Assembly: GCF_963576545.1 (NCBI RefSeq)
Contig: NC_083641.1
Coordinates: forward strand, 15,126,893 to 15,190,892
Reading direction: 5' to 3'
DNA from: Limanda limanda
Lineage: Eukaryota > Chordata > Actinopteri > Pleuronectiformes > Pleuronectidae
Length of the DNA: 64,000 bases
Of the stretch, positions 1 through 14,053 are shown one piece after another. Every line of letters begins with the position of its first letter. Within the stretch, counting starts at the first letter, position 1. The notes beneath the pieces were generated by a model, which saw only the letters and a program-made list of their open reading frames with translations, ran no database searches and was not told the DNA's origin. The position numbers and the translations under genes are program-made.

Positions 1-440
1 TTTAAAAATCCCCTCATCCTCTGAGCGCTGCTACACTGTCCTCATTGAGTGTCCCAAAGCATCTTCTGTCTGTGATCAGAGACAACTGGCAAGCATCCTC
101 ATTCTGCGTTCAGCCACATCAGAGTAAACACAAGACCGCGTGATCCAGTTGAAACAGAACATTAAAGTGAGAATCTTCAAAACAGTGGAGCAACTGAAGT
201 ATTATGATAAAATCCCTGAAAATACACCTCAGAATAAAATAATCTCAGATTGCTCCTTCAACCCGAACCCTAACCCTATAGGATCTGAGCTCTAACATAG
301 ACGCACAAGAAGAAATAACAAAAAAAATACATACTCTGCATTACTTTCAAAATTCAAAATGACAGCATCGAATGTGGATTGATCCCACATCTATTCCAAA
401 AAGGGCATTCAGTCAAGAGCTGTGAAAATGCCCGAGGCAG

Positions 441-450
441 TGTGTGTGTT

Positions 451-505
<55 letters not shown>

Positions 506-520
506 GTGTGCATGTGTGTG
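441..520. repeat. (GT)n microsatellite
   Basis: About 80 bp of GT repeat with interruptions (gtttgtgcagtg). It produces spurious long frames of alternating Cys/Val or His/Thr. Confidence 0.95.
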
Positions 521-3500
521 AATGTGTAGGTTTCACAGGGACGGCGCAGGCCAAAGACCCCGGGCGGCAGGGGGAGCAGGGAGCTGTGTGGAGCTTCTCC
601 CAGGGTATTTACCGGGGGATCTGACTGTTTGGATTGGTGATTTAGGATGTTCTCCGGGTCACAGGGCATAATTATACACCGAGGCCGGGGTCAGCAGTGG
701 ATTGCCCTTCTGCCAGCTCTTCTCAGTTTACCAAAGACGCCAGGCCCCCACCACTACACCCTCTCAGTCACACCTCCCACAGCCCAAAGTACCACTGACC
801 ATCACAGACCATCCTGTTAATGTGTCCACCTCTTAGTGAGAAATGTACTCACTAAAACAATTACATCTTTATATGCATAATTTAGTGTTTAGTGTTGGTT
901 TTCCAATGTCTAACAACAAGGAAAACAGGAACAATAAAACTAGAATAAATTTCCTCCGCCTAACAGACCCCTGAAATTCAATCAAGCTGCATCAAATTGC
1001 ATAAACTTACAGATATCAGTTACCTAAATGTGGCTTGTGTTTTTCATGAAGATCAATGCTTTATTTCCTGGGAAATCCATCAACAAATACCTTATCTTGC
1101 AATGTAAAAATAAACTCAAAACACATTTCTAGAGGCAAAACTTTGTATGGTTCCTTCTCTGAGCTTATCCTATCCTTCCACTAAGTTTTGTGGAAATCCA
1201 TTCAGTAGTGTTCGTCTTATCCCACTGTTAGAATATTTTTAAATGCAGTTTATAGGTTAAGGAACTTAGATGCTAAATTCAGTCAGAAAAAATATAATGA
1301 GCTCTTGCCAGGGATTACAATTCTGTCCTGGATAATCTAACTTAATGTCTGTGCGAGTTTATGACCTGGACACACGGAGCTCTGTTGAACTTTATTTACA
1401 TTTCTTAAATTAATTTCCCTTGTTTACACGCAATGTCAAAGTGTATCACAACAGAAATTACCTGACAAAAATGTTGACCTCCCATTTCAGTCATGTACCA
1501 TGGTTCTTTTTCTACTGCCATGCCTCAGGAGTTGTGGGTCTTCCCCTGTGTGACCACTGACAGTCCTTTACGGTAAAAGAGCTGGAGAAGCTGAAAGGAC
1601 GAGTGTGTGCAGGAACACCCTGACTCCCCTGCCCTCTCCGTGTGAATACATTAATTCATTTACCACTTCGAGGTCGCCAAACCCCAAATATTTACCTCTG
1701 CACATATTTAATATTTATGATGACGAAAGCAAACATTGCCCGCTGGATTGAGTGACACAGAGAGGTCAAGCGCTGGACTTGGCCGAAGGGGGCAAGCAGA
1801 AATGTTATTGGTTTGTGCGGGTGTGAATGTGTGTGTGTTCTCTCCTGAGAGAGCCAGTCCACATCACAGGGGCAGTGCAGGCTGTTTGAGCTGTAACACA
1901 CGGGCAAATATGACACAGTTCAGCAAACAATTTACACAAATTTGTGTTTTATGGATTCATGAGCTTAAATCTCAGCTCGTCTTCTAAGAAGGACAACTGT
2001 GTTTGTAGCCATGTGCCCGTTCCCAGGTGTATATGTATTCACTTATACATCTGTGTGAGTCTTTGCACGCATGTACATGCTCTGCTTCTGAGTGTGCGCT
2101 TCCAGTTAGGTGATCCATTAGGGGGGACAGTTTTACGAGCCAGTCTCAGATCTGGATCAGCTCAGATGAGATCCTGTTTCCTTTGGACTGATCTCCTTCA
2201 CCTCTGATTCCGGCTCAAGAGCTGCATGACTAAATGGTGAATGCCTAATCTCTTTTGAACCGCAACCCAATAGACGCAGCTTTAAATTGTTATATCAAGT
2301 TTTCTGACAAGCTCTACTTTCAGATTGAGTTTCGTGTCGCTTTTGTGAATTTATAGCCCTTTGCTTCGGGGGAGAATCTGTGAGTTGAACAAGTTAGGAA
2401 TAAAGACATCAGGTGCCTCTTATATTTGTCCGTACACAAAGGGTAAATATGAACACACAAATGCATGTATGTGTGTGATCGACATGGATACACACAACAA
2501 GTCTGTTATTCTGCATCCCACCCACCATTCAAGCAACCTTGCCATGACCTCCAAGACCGAGAGGGTTTGAGGAAGCAAACTAAGATCTCTTAAACACACC
2601 GTTCACCTCTTCACCTCCCTGCCCCTATCTCCCGACGTTTTTTGCCTTTTATCCTTTCTTTCATACGAGCTATCTTTCTCTTTGCCCTTCCTCCTTTCAC
2701 CTCTGATAAGTTATTGTGCAAGTGTGTGGAATGTACACAGGCCAAGGATCTCGTTGAAGTGTCATTGTTCTGTTTGTTGAAAGGCACGTCGCCCTCTTTC
2801 TTCTGCTCCTTCGGACGTGAGAGAGCGGGGAGAAAAGGCCTTCATGGCAGAGTGATAAAGAGTCTTTCAATGAAAGAGCCGCAGAAACAGATGAGGGAGA
2901 AAAGGGAGAAAATCCTAAGACAATATTTGTCAGTGATTCACCTACAGTTCATGCCATCGAGGAGAGATATGGACTTAGTCACCTAGTCAAGGGGAAAGCA
3001 GGTGTGGGTGTGTGAAAGAGATAGAGTTTTTTCACTGGGCGATACTTCCAACACACTTACCTCACTTGTGTGCAATTTAAGCTCAAATGCATGCAGCTTA
3101 TACGACTAAAGCATAAAAAGAAAACAACGGCACACTTTCCACATGTCGGTGAAGGCACAAGTTATTCACAAGGAGGAAACATCGTCCCAGCAAGGCAAAT
3201 AAAGTCTCTCTGGAGCCTCTGTGACATCCCAGGGGACCAATAGCTAAGAATGATGGGGGAAGAGACAGCGTTTCACGACTCCAAGGCTTCTTCGTGGTAA
3301 AGCCATGTTGCTGTGTCGGTGATAATGGATGGACAGATGAAGAAGTGAGTTGATGGATGAATGGATGGATGGATGGGTTGAGCTCAGGAGGAAGGCAGGC
3401 AGAATGTGAGAGAGGAGCAGGACAGTGGCAGAGGAAATTGTATACTCATCATGACATCCACCATTAACTGTGCTGCAAAACTGAGGTGTAACGAAATGAG

Positions 3501-6500
3501 GCGAGATATACAAGAAAGATGAAATGCCTCATATATTTTGTTACATTCTTTTAACAATTTACTCAAACAAGTAGGTAACACAAAAACAAAGAACACTGCA
3601 GAAGCTTCAGTGTTTTATTATGGGACCATTTTCCACAATATTTTTGCTTTTGGTGTCAAACCAAAACTGTTTACAATGAGTACATTTGTGTTTCTCAAAT
3701 ACCAGCAGTATTTTATTTCTCATACTTGTTTTTTAAAAGAACATTGGTCTCAGATTTTGAAAGGGTAAAGAAATGTTCATTTATATGAATTAGAAAAATG
3801 ATAGGCTCCATGAATGAGCCAGGTGGAACTCCTTAGAAAATCGTTCTGTAGCCATGAGGAAGCGTGTTTCCCATTTTTCACAAATGTTTGCCTCATCTAT
3901 CTATTTAAAATAGAAAAATTGGTGGATATTGGAAGATATATTTTCATTACACACAAGGCTTTCACCCTTATCGACAATTTTTTTTTATATATTAACACTT
4001 TAGGTTTATTTCATCGTTGGACTTTCTATTTATACAGCTAACACTTTTCTTGCAGTTTCAAAATGAGATAAGGTCAAAAAATGAAAAGAATAGCATAATT
4101 ACATAGCTGTAGTTTTTATCAAAAAGGTATTTCTGTGTTGAGTAAATGAGGGAGGAAGATAAGATCTCAGTGAACCTTCGGTACATAAGTGAGAAGTAAC
4201 AAAGTACCAATGTGGTCCTATATATATATTCCGTCTTGGTGTTCGTATTGTATTTCTATTGGTGGGAACAGAAGACACTGTTCTCCAAGGTACATTGAGA
4301 AGGCTCCAAACCCCATTGTGCTTTACGGATGAAGGCAGATGAAATGCATGTCTTTGGACGTGTCTGGTTGGCAATTGTTAAAAGACAACTAGAGTTACTT
4401 TGTGAAAATTAGTAGAATAAAGTAATGGCTGTGAAAGGGATAGGGTCAAGGCCATGTCCATGGTAGTGCGGTGAAAGTAAGAGGCTGTGTGGGAATGACC
4501 TCACTGGGGCAGCTGGCAGCACTCCCTCTCTTCTTTTGTCAACTCCAACCATTTGATGCCATTGAATCAGAGCAAGGCAGAGAGATTGAGAGAGCAAAGG
4601 CGAGTGCTGGTGTGAAGGTGCAGAGCAGCGTGATGCAATGTGAGATAGCAGCTGAGTGAGCGCTCCCTGTGTGTAAGTGAGTTTGTGTGCGTACTTGTAC
4701 AAGCATGCAGTGTGTGGAGAAATGGCCAAATTTCCTCTAATCGCACCAGCAGGTCTATTATACCCCTCAATCTCTCCATTATTAGCTCTCACTCATCTCT
4801 CACCCTCATCCTCCTCATCATCACTCTATCCTTCAACCCTATTCTTTTATGTGGCCAGAAAGCAGAGGAGGAGGTGACGGTGTAGGGCGGGGGACTATAG
4901 GTGATGTTTGGAAGGCTTTGCAAGTTCCACACCTGTGGGTGTAAGGACAGTTTGTAACCTTATCTCCTATGCTTTGTGTGTCAGCCTTTTCTTTGGAGCT
5001 GGATATGAACAAATTGAGCATTGTGTTTAGGCAGGGGCCAGGAGGATTTCGAAGGAAGGAAGCCAGCGAGTCCAGGCTCTGCACAGCAGTAGCCTGAGAC
5101 GGGAGATCAGGAGTGATTCCATGTGTAAGATTCCTTCCTTCTCACGGACAGTGCTAATGAAGTGTGTGCACCCTTTGTTAGACAGGCTCCTCACGCAGGG
5201 CCCGTTCTCTTACAGACACTCTAGACAAGACTCTCATAAACATCTTTTCAGCCTGTTTTTAGCATCCGTAGGGGAAGAGCAAGCAAATACTGCACTGAAA
5301 GTATGTAAGAAAGTTGAAGAAGGTTAAAATAAACAATTTAGGACGTATTGAAATAAGCTGTCTAATAGGTTTTACTGCAAAAAACAATCACCATCATTAT
5401 TAAATACGCTATCAGCATCTCTTAAAATCGAGTGTATCCATTAAAAAGTTGTTGCTTTTGTTGATAGATAATGCAGAAAGAGACAGAAAGATGGGATGAA
5501 TCAAAGCTCAGGCCATGAATCCCATCTGTTCCTGTCATGGAACATACTCGTGGCTTTTTTAACCCACAAACAACCAGTTTAACCTCTTACAACGACATGT
5601 TTTCAAAAACCCCATATTGACGTAATTTCTGAATAAACCTCCTAAGTGCAATTTGTTGTGTGCGTAAAGCCGAGGGTTGTGCCGGAGTGCATATCCACTG
5701 TCACGCTCTCTTGTCTCCGCTCTGTTGAATGCAGATGAGGGGGGAAATTAGCCAGTGTGGGAATATCAGAGGAGACAGATACCCGTGTCACCATGCATCC
5801 TAATAGAAAGACTCCTGTTTCCAATTATAGCCAGCTGTAAAGATAACGCGTCGTGAGCAGCGAGACAATGGTAAAACCCGCCCGTCTACCAAGCTCCGGT
5901 CTAGTGTTGAAGAGGAGTGGGGGGGTGAGTGAGTGGGGTGAGAGGAGGGAGCAAAGCTGGGAGGAGGTGATGAGCTGAGGAGTGAAGGAGGAGGCAGGAT
6001 GATGGAAAGAGATGAGCCGGGGGAGTAAAGCAGTAAAGGAAGACAGTTAACAGGAGAGGAGGAATTCTGTCTGTATTTTTAGGGCTTATCCTTTCCAAGG
6101 ATGTTCGCACACTGTCATCTGGGAAGACGTAGAGGCACAAACCACCATAAAATAAACACATGGGTCCAAATGAAAACTGAAAGTATTTATAATGTGCTGT
6201 GGCTATACTTCACTCGACAGAACTTGGGCAGATCAGGTCGATAAATCAGGCACTCCAGCTGTTGCTTTCTGTTTTCTTATTTCAAACGTTAACCTCCACT
6301 TCTATTATTACCACTGCCAAAGTCCTCATCCCGGTTCTCCCTGGGCCTGGAGAAGCTACCGAGAAAACTTCCAGGACCACAACTTGCGCTCCCTCGACCA
6401 TTTTTACTCCTACTCCACACTCTATCTGTCTTGCTCACCCTAGCGTGACCCAAACATGCGGCCAGTGAATGCAATGTGTTTTCTCGGGACATACAGGGAA

Positions 6501-9500
6501 GGTATAGAGGCTCCAAACCAAACCTCAGCCATGCCAGGCCTTTGAGGGAAGGAGGGGCCCCCTTTTTTTTTTTTTTGAGGAAGTCGTCACAGAGTCCAAA
6601 TAACAGGGCAGTCCCCGCCTGGGGCCCGCTGTCAGGCCAATGATCGATGGTCATAGGCTCAGATGCCTTCCCCAACTGGCCAGCGGTGAACAAAGAGGGG
6701 CAAATATAGAGACAGAGAAGGGGTCATCCCTGCCACGGAGGGTACGATACTCAGCCAGGGAGGAGGATGGAGGGAGGAAGAGAGCGAGGGAGGGAGGGAG
6801 GTAGTGTAAACCCCAGCACGTTGATTGCTAGTCTCTTCTTTGATTCGAAAAACAGACATGTCGTGCTGTTTTATTTCGTTTGTAATGTGTCCAGAAATTG
6901 TCGGCATCGAGGCAGCGCTACATTCTAGTGATTGCAGCTCCCGCAGCTGTGGCCACAGGAATGCAGCCTGCCTTCCTTGCCCTCTTCCTCTCCTCTGCTT
7001 CTCCCTGTCTATCTCTCATTCACGTCTTCTCTGGTTTCCTCACCTCTGTGCATACCCCTCGTTCTCCCACTGTCTCTGCCCAGAGGCGATGACTCCGGCT
7101 CTTCTGGGAAATCTCTGATTAACACTGAGGCCTTCTTTTTTTTCTTTTTTACCAAGAAGTCTGTCTCTTTCCCCCGTTTTACCGCTTAACTCCTCTTTCT
7201 AGCATTCAACACGCTCCTGATGTTTAGCCAACATCAGTCAGGCCTCGAGAGGAAGCCATGCTTGGCTCAAGACAGAGAAAGACCCTGTGTTGTACCAAAC
7301 CTTGGGTGGTGATGTCACAAATTTATGGTAACTCAAAAAACACAGTTTGTGAACAATCAATTAAATGAATGATGTGCCTTCGGAGTCTGTGCTGCAAATA
7401 TAATTTTTTTGACTGAGCGGTTTTTCAGATTTGATTATTTTTACTTATTCAGGCACATCCAGTAAGTTGTTTTTTTACCTGAGTGTTTCCATTGGCCAGC
7501 TCTAAAACCAACAAATGTGAATGGTCCTCTCTTAAAATCTGTGAATGGGCAAAAACAACCCAGGCTGCCAGTCTTGCTCTTATCTCTTCCAAGCAACTGA
7601 GCTGAAAGCAGACGACTTATTTTAAAGGAGTTGCACAAAAGTAATTTTCCCATAACTGCGCCAAGTACAGCCTTGAAGAACTACAGCCAATTCCAGATGT
7701 TTATAATAGGAAATCAGCAGTGTTATCATTCGACCAAAGTATATATTTTTTCTTCTTTTCGCGGACAAATCATGAAGAGTGTGAACGAAATATAGTTTAA
7801 AGAGAAGCTCAGGGTGATGTTCGTGGGGGAGTTCAGGCCAGGCCATGCTCGGCCCTGGAGTGGGAAGGCGGCCATTGTGAGAGCAGAGGAGCTGCACTGC
7901 CTTCAAGGCCCCGGACACACAAGCACTTATTGTTGTCTGCCCTCTCCATATAAGTCAAACTAAGCTGACTGAATGTACTTGACCCTTCACCCACTCCCTC
8001 TTTTCTCTCACACTCCTCCACTCTTCCTCTTATCCACTTCTCTCCTCCTCTGCGTGTGGTCTTGCTTCAACCACCTGTCTCCTTTACTGTCGGATTGTCC
8101 CATATCTCGAGGGAGGTATAATTGAATCTGGTTTCTTGTACTTGAACCAGCTCAAGTGCGTGTCTCAGCCAAGAACCCATAATTAATCTTGCTATTATTG
8201 AGGCCTGTGAGATAGTTGCCCAGGGCATCTTGACACTCCTCATCTTTGTGAGATTGGACAAAATACACATAAATCACATGTAAACTAATGCAAAGGGGGG
8301 AAATAAAACCTTGATGAGACTGACACTATTTCAGAGAGTGTACAATTCAATTGATTGCGTCATATCCACTTTAAAGGTGATTCTGCCTGTCTGTTATATA
8401 ACTTACGGGACAAACAACATATGAGGAAGGAAAAACAGCCATTTAGCCAGTTAGCAGTTTCTTCTTTCCCCGGTTTGTATTGGTCACTAGTAGTTGATCA
8501 CGATTATTCATTACCATTTATATGTAACATGAATAAAAGTGTAATATTCGAACCATGAACATGATTTGCATGTCCCATCAGGAAGAGTTTCATCTGCAAT
8601 TGTGGTAGAAACAACAAGTCCCATGATGCCATGCTGCTTCACAATGCCATCACACTATAAGCCTTTGTTTTGATTGCGGTCGAAGTTACATATTGTACAT
8701 TTAAATAATTTCTTTGCAGTTTTTAATTCAATTTCACATCAGACGTTAAATTGAATAAATTGAATCCATTGAAATCAATCCCTAATTATTCTATTCTCCT
8801 TGGCTTAATTCAGCCAAACTTAATTGAGGTCGTAATTTAATTGGGTTCTGCCAGGAGGGATTAAAAACATACAACAAATCCACTCGCTTCTATAAACGCG
8901 TGCAGTCAAGCATCCTGAAAATGGCATTTGATAAGCCCAAAGAGGGAGTCAGCTAAAAAAACAAATCACTCATCAGTGTAAAGTACATAATGATAAATGA
9001 ATCAATCACTGGTTCTTTGACTCTTCAGTTTAGACACTCTGAAGTGGCACTGTAATAACTCTGGCTTTAATTGTTCTCTAGAGGGGTGACCAGGGCAGCG
9101 AATAATGGCCGCTGCTTTCCTCCCTGTGTGTCCGACAAAGATTTCAATCAGCCGTGCCCTGCTCATGCCAGCAGCCGTACACACTGTGTCCCCCAAGCTC
9201 TGTTTTACTTGCTTCTTTTCTTACTTAGTGGTTTGCTGCCAAGCCATGCTGTAGTACAGTCACTACAAAACAGATTCAGTGAAACTTAGCTGTTATTTTG
9301 CCAGGCAACAGATTTGACTTTTTCCTACCACAGATCGCACAGCATTGCTGCAATGCTGCTTTTAGACATTCTCCGAAGTCTGGACATTATTCTGAAATTT
9401 TCTGGAGGGGCTGTCTGTGAAAACGTTAATGACCAAGTCAGTTGCTCACAGACATTTGCTTTGTCAGAGTGAGCTCGTGTAAGAAGGCCAATTGGAGGGA

Positions 9501-12325
9501 TGAGGATAAAAGAGTGGTGCCATACACACATATATTGACAATGTTGATGAAAATGTCAACTTAAGATAGTGAGATTGAAGAGATCCCCCCTCGCCTGAAT
9601 GTTCAGGAACGTCTGAATCGCACAATCTCCTGCTGCGATCTTCATATGTGAAAAGGCAAACTCCAGAAAAGGCCCGGAAAACTCTGCCCCATTGTAGTTT
9701 ATTTATATAAGTGAGAAGCTTTGTGCGTATTTGAGCAAGTGTGTGTGTGTGTGATTGTGTTCAAACCTATCCTGGTCTATCTGTGGAGTATGACTCTTAT
9801 TGCAGTGGGTCATCCTCCTCTCCGAGGGCCAGACAGAGCTAATTACCAGTCAGGAAATGAGTCAAGTCCTCTCTGTAGTGAGGATGATGTTTAGAGGAAA
9901 TGACCACAGATGACCAACTGAAGAAGAGAAATGACTGAACCTGGGAGTGTGTGTGTGTGAGTGTGTACGTGTTTGTGATCCATGCTTGGCAAAATGGAAA
10001 CTGTGGAGCCTGCAACCCCCACCCCCCTCTTAGAAATGTGATACTGCTGTCATGACTGAGTCTAAACTTCAAGTCTGAAGTGAGTCAGAGAAATATGTGA
10101 TGCCCACATGAACAAACAGGGCAACTGAGAAAAGTTGAGTGAGTTGAGTGGCTGTGAGGGACGGCAGACCTCAGCTGCAATTTGTACTGTACTGCACCAC
10201 TGGGACTTTAAGAAAAGACGTCTACTGTTGACCTTTTTCGACTCTTGAACCAGTTCAGCAGCCAAAACTTCAAAATCAATGCTCAAGTGTTAAACTATTG
10301 CATGCTCTACTTTACTTTCACTGGAAATCTAATATTGATGTCATACAGTGACACAGCTTACTAAGATGTTTCGTGAATAAGGGTTACGCATATATTCTAA
10401 TATTTGTCTTTCAATTATGACACTGACATTGTTATTCAGAGAGTGCACTAAAGACTTTTGTATGACATACAAACGTCCTGTTCTCTTTACCTTTGAGCTG
10501 CACCTATCTTATCTTGTTATTGATTGGTTTATAGACATCAGCATTTTGTCAATTCAGCAGATAGTGAAATTAATGAACCGGCCACTGTGATATCATTATG
10601 GTATTACTATCAGTATCGCCAAACTATGGTTCAGTTTGAGCTGGACAGAAACAACCTTTTTTTTGACTGAAATTGGTCCATTTGTCCTCATCATGGTCCG
10701 AGGGACCTTTCACCTTTCACTTCAGTTACTTCGGGTTGAACTAACCTGAAAAGTTCAAAGTGGAAAACCCTCAGATTATGTTTTATTTAATCCAAAATCA
10801 CTTGCAAATCAGTTCCACTACACAAGCCACACAGTTGTTTTGCTCCTGTTGTTTTCCAGCTTTCTCAGGGCATTGTGCAGCAGGTTTGCAGCATTAGAGC
10901 TGAAGGAGCAGTGCTGATCAGATGAGATATAGTCGGACCTTGCAAGCATCAGTATGTGAGCATGTGTGTGTTATTCCTAATGTGAGGCCCATCATCTGGT
11001 CTGCTGCTTTAAAACAAAGGGGCTTTGGTCCCGTTCACTCCCATGGGGAGGCTACCTTTGGCCAGGAGAGAAGGAGGCGAGGGAGAATGAAACCACGCAG
11101 CTTGTTGTGCTCTCCGCAGTCACTCCTCCACTACTTTATGGGGAGGGTCAAGGTAGTTAACTAGTGGCAGGCGTTCAGATGGGTTCTGCTCCGACTTCAA
11201 ACGGGGGAACATTATGGCCGTGCGCGCTCACAGGATATTGCAATGTAAGGCCACTGAGCACGGCTGGGTTAGAGAGGGGAGGCTTTGTGTGGAGGCCATT
11301 AGAGCCCTAAACCGGTCCTAATGAAGCCGTTTCCTGTACAAACGGAGCTGCTCAGGGGAAACTGGCTCCAGCTTTTAATAAGGCCCTCTCCCAATACCAG
11401 TTAAGATGTTGGTCCCTTTTTTATCTGGGTACTGAGTGGGTTTACCGCTGCCGGTTCCAAGCCCCGAACCTCCCCTTTGGAAAAGTTAATTACGCATGAT
11501 TAATGGAGAGTTTTCCTTCCAATGATATCTGTGACAGCACAAAGCTGTCGTAAGGCTTGTCAGGCCCAATTCGAGCTGAATAAGTATTTATGTGATCGCA
11601 TGTGATGGGCCTCCTCTCACCAGCACCAGCCCTCATCAATCAAGCCCTGCTGCTCGCAGTAGTGGGAAATTGGTCTATCAGCGCGGCACACACACACACA
11701 CCCCACACACCCCACACCCCACACTGCTGCCACCACCGCCGCCGCCGCCGCCACATCCCTCCCTCCCCATTCAATCAGGCCCGGGGCTACAATGCTTCTT
11801 TAGCTCTTACTTCTGACCAACGCAGGGGTCATGTGGGGGAAAGTGGGAGCCCGAGCCGAGCCCATCCATTACGGCTCTTGTTTCTCTCGGTGGCAGCCGG
11901 ACGACGGGATTCTATTAAGAGCTCCGTCTATTCAGCACTGAGATTACACCAGGGCCCTCTCTCTCTCTCCGGAGCACACCTCGCCACCAACCCCCCCCCA
12001 AAACCTCAACCCAAAACCCTGTACCCACCCTGGGGGCCTTACAGTCCCCCCCCCCGAACCACCTCCGCCACCGCTGCAGCCACCGACAGCACCAATGCAG
12101 CTCAGTCATGCGTCCCCCCCTCCCCTCCTCCCCCCCCCCCCCCCCCCCGTTTTTTACACTTCCCAGTAGTAGTGCTGTTGTTGTTGTTTTTTTCGAGCAG
12201 CCAGAATGACAATAATCAGGGAGAGAGAAAGACAGAAAGAGAGAGTGAGACAGAAAGACAGAACAAGACGCTCGGACAAGAATGAAAGCAGACACTCTAA
12301 CCTGAACCTGTTCCTGGTTGGGATG

Positions 12326-12329
<4 letters not shown>

Positions 12330-12417
<88 letters not shown>
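12330..12417. repeat. (CA)n microsatellite
   Basis: Nearly pure CA repeat, about 88 bp, followed 80 bp later by a second array. Confidence 0.97.
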
Positions 12418-12421
<4 letters not shown>

Positions 12422-12495
12422 CTGTTCACCTGCCTGGGCAGCATTTGACTTGTGAGCGCTGCCACACTTACACACAGGCCTGCTTCAAAACGAAA

Positions 12496-12516
12496 ACACA
12501 CACACACTCACACACA

Positions 12517-12578
<62 letters not shown>
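12496..12578. repeat. (CA)n microsatellite with CT interruptions
   Basis: A CA array with two early acactcac interruptions. With the array at 12,330 it forms a compound repeat locus. Confidence 0.95.
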
Positions 12579-12581
<3 letters not shown>

Positions 12582-13120
12582 CAAACCCATATGCTCCCTC
12601 TCAAACCGAGGACATGGAGCTTCGGCACCTGGCTAAGAGACTTGGAGCCATCTCCACCACAGTATAAACACACTTAGATGGGTAACATCACAAACACGAC
12701 TCCGCCGTCCTTCCGTTGTAACCCCCCCCCGCCGACACCAGATCAAAGCGCCACCACCCCCCCCCCCCCCCCCAAAAGTTTAAGAAGCTCGTTTGTCTCC
12801 TGCCAGCATGAAGAGACTCATCATTTACTCGATATGTGTTAGCACTTGAGAGAGAGAGGGAGAGGGGAGTGCTGCTGGGGTCACGCCCCCTGCCGGGATG
12901 GATGGGGGTCTTCCTGTCAAGGAGAAGGAAAGAGACAGCGCTCCTGTCAAACAAACAGAAACTGAATACGTTGCCTTCTATCAGGACGTCCGCAGTGTGT
13001 ACATACTCGATTGGGCTTGATTATGAATAACCCGCTCTGTGGTATAAACAAGTGGAGTGAAGGCATTCATCAGGGAGAGAGAGGTAAGGGTGTGAAGACG
13101 GTGGAATGTTCTCTCCTCCG

Positions 13121-13549
13121 TTGAGAGGCTGAGGAGAGGAGAGGAGACGAGGAAGGATGTAAAAGAGGAATCTAGGAAGCCTAGAGTGTGATTAAAGAAT
13201 AGAAAGCCACTAAGACAAGCGACAAAGCAATAACTCTCACTTTCTCACATTGCAGTTTTGACCACTTCTAAATTTTGGCTAAGAAATACACATTAGTCCC
13301 ATTTGTCATGTTTCACTATGTTTTATTGCCGCCGGTACAACAACATGAGCCTTTCTTTTCTTTTCTTTGCAAAGGGAAAAAACCCAATACTAGCAAGTAT
13401 ATGAAACGTTCTGTGTATCCATGAATTTTTCTCCAACTGCCATGCCTTTAAGAAATATATATTTTTCACTAAATGTACTTATCTCTTCGTACAAAAATAT
13501 TAACAGGTTTTCAGTTGTAAACACTAATAGAGGCGTTGTATGAGAAATC
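13121..13549 (+). repeat. 430-bp local repeat, unit A
   Basis: The first of two near-identical tandem units, starting ttgagaggctgaggagagg and ending tgtatgagaaatc. It includes a T/C-rich segment, the phrase cacattgcagttttgacc, and the phrase ttgtaaacactaatagaggc near its end. No coding potential and no recognised family. Confidence 0.85.
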
Positions 13550-13952
13550 TTGAGAGACTGAGGAGAGGAGAGGAGACGAGGAAGGATGTAAAAGAGGATC
13601 TAGGAAGCCTAGAGTGTGATTAAAGAATAGAAAGCCACTAAGACAAAAGACAAAGCAATAACTCTCACTTTCTCACATTGCAGTTTTGACCACTTCTAAA
13701 TTTTGGCTAAGAAATATTCATTAGTCCCATTTGTCATGTTTCACTATGTTTTATTGCTGCCGTACAACAACATGAGCCTTTCTATTCTTTGCAAAGGGAA
13801 AAAACCCAATACTACCAAGTATATGAAACGTTCTGTGTATCCATAATTTTTGTACTTTCTTTTTAACTACCATGCCTTTAAGAAATATATATTTTTCACT
13901 AAATGTAATAAAAATATGAACAGGTTTTCAGTTGTAAACACTAAAAGAGGCG
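13550..13952 (+). repeat. 430-bp local repeat, unit B
   Basis: Same order of sequence blocks as unit A, directly adjacent. It differs by scattered substitutions and small deletions (for example one ttttc unit fewer in the ttcttttctttt run, and the tacttatctcttcg segment lost). Confidence 0.85.
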
Positions 13953-14053
13953 AAGAGGAGAGGAGACGAGGAAGGATGTAAAAGAGGAATCTAGGAAGCC
14001 TAGAGTGTGATTAAAGAATAGAAAGCCAATAAGACAAGAGACAAAGCAATAAC
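13953..14053 (+). repeat. 430-bp local repeat, partial unit C
   Basis: The first ~100 bases of the unit (gaggagacgaggaaggatg through gacaaagcaataac) recur a third time, then the sequence diverges. The array therefore ends in a truncated copy. Confidence 0.8.

Noticed and set aside
11602..12285. 227-codon plus-strand frame rich in Pro, His and Ser
   Set aside because: It spans CA and C-rich low-complexity sequence, has no recognisable domain, and its composition follows the DNA repeats.
12154..12507. Long frames of repeated Cys-Val or His-Thr
   Set aside because: Pure translation of the CA/GT microsatellites. The same pattern recurs at every such array in the window.
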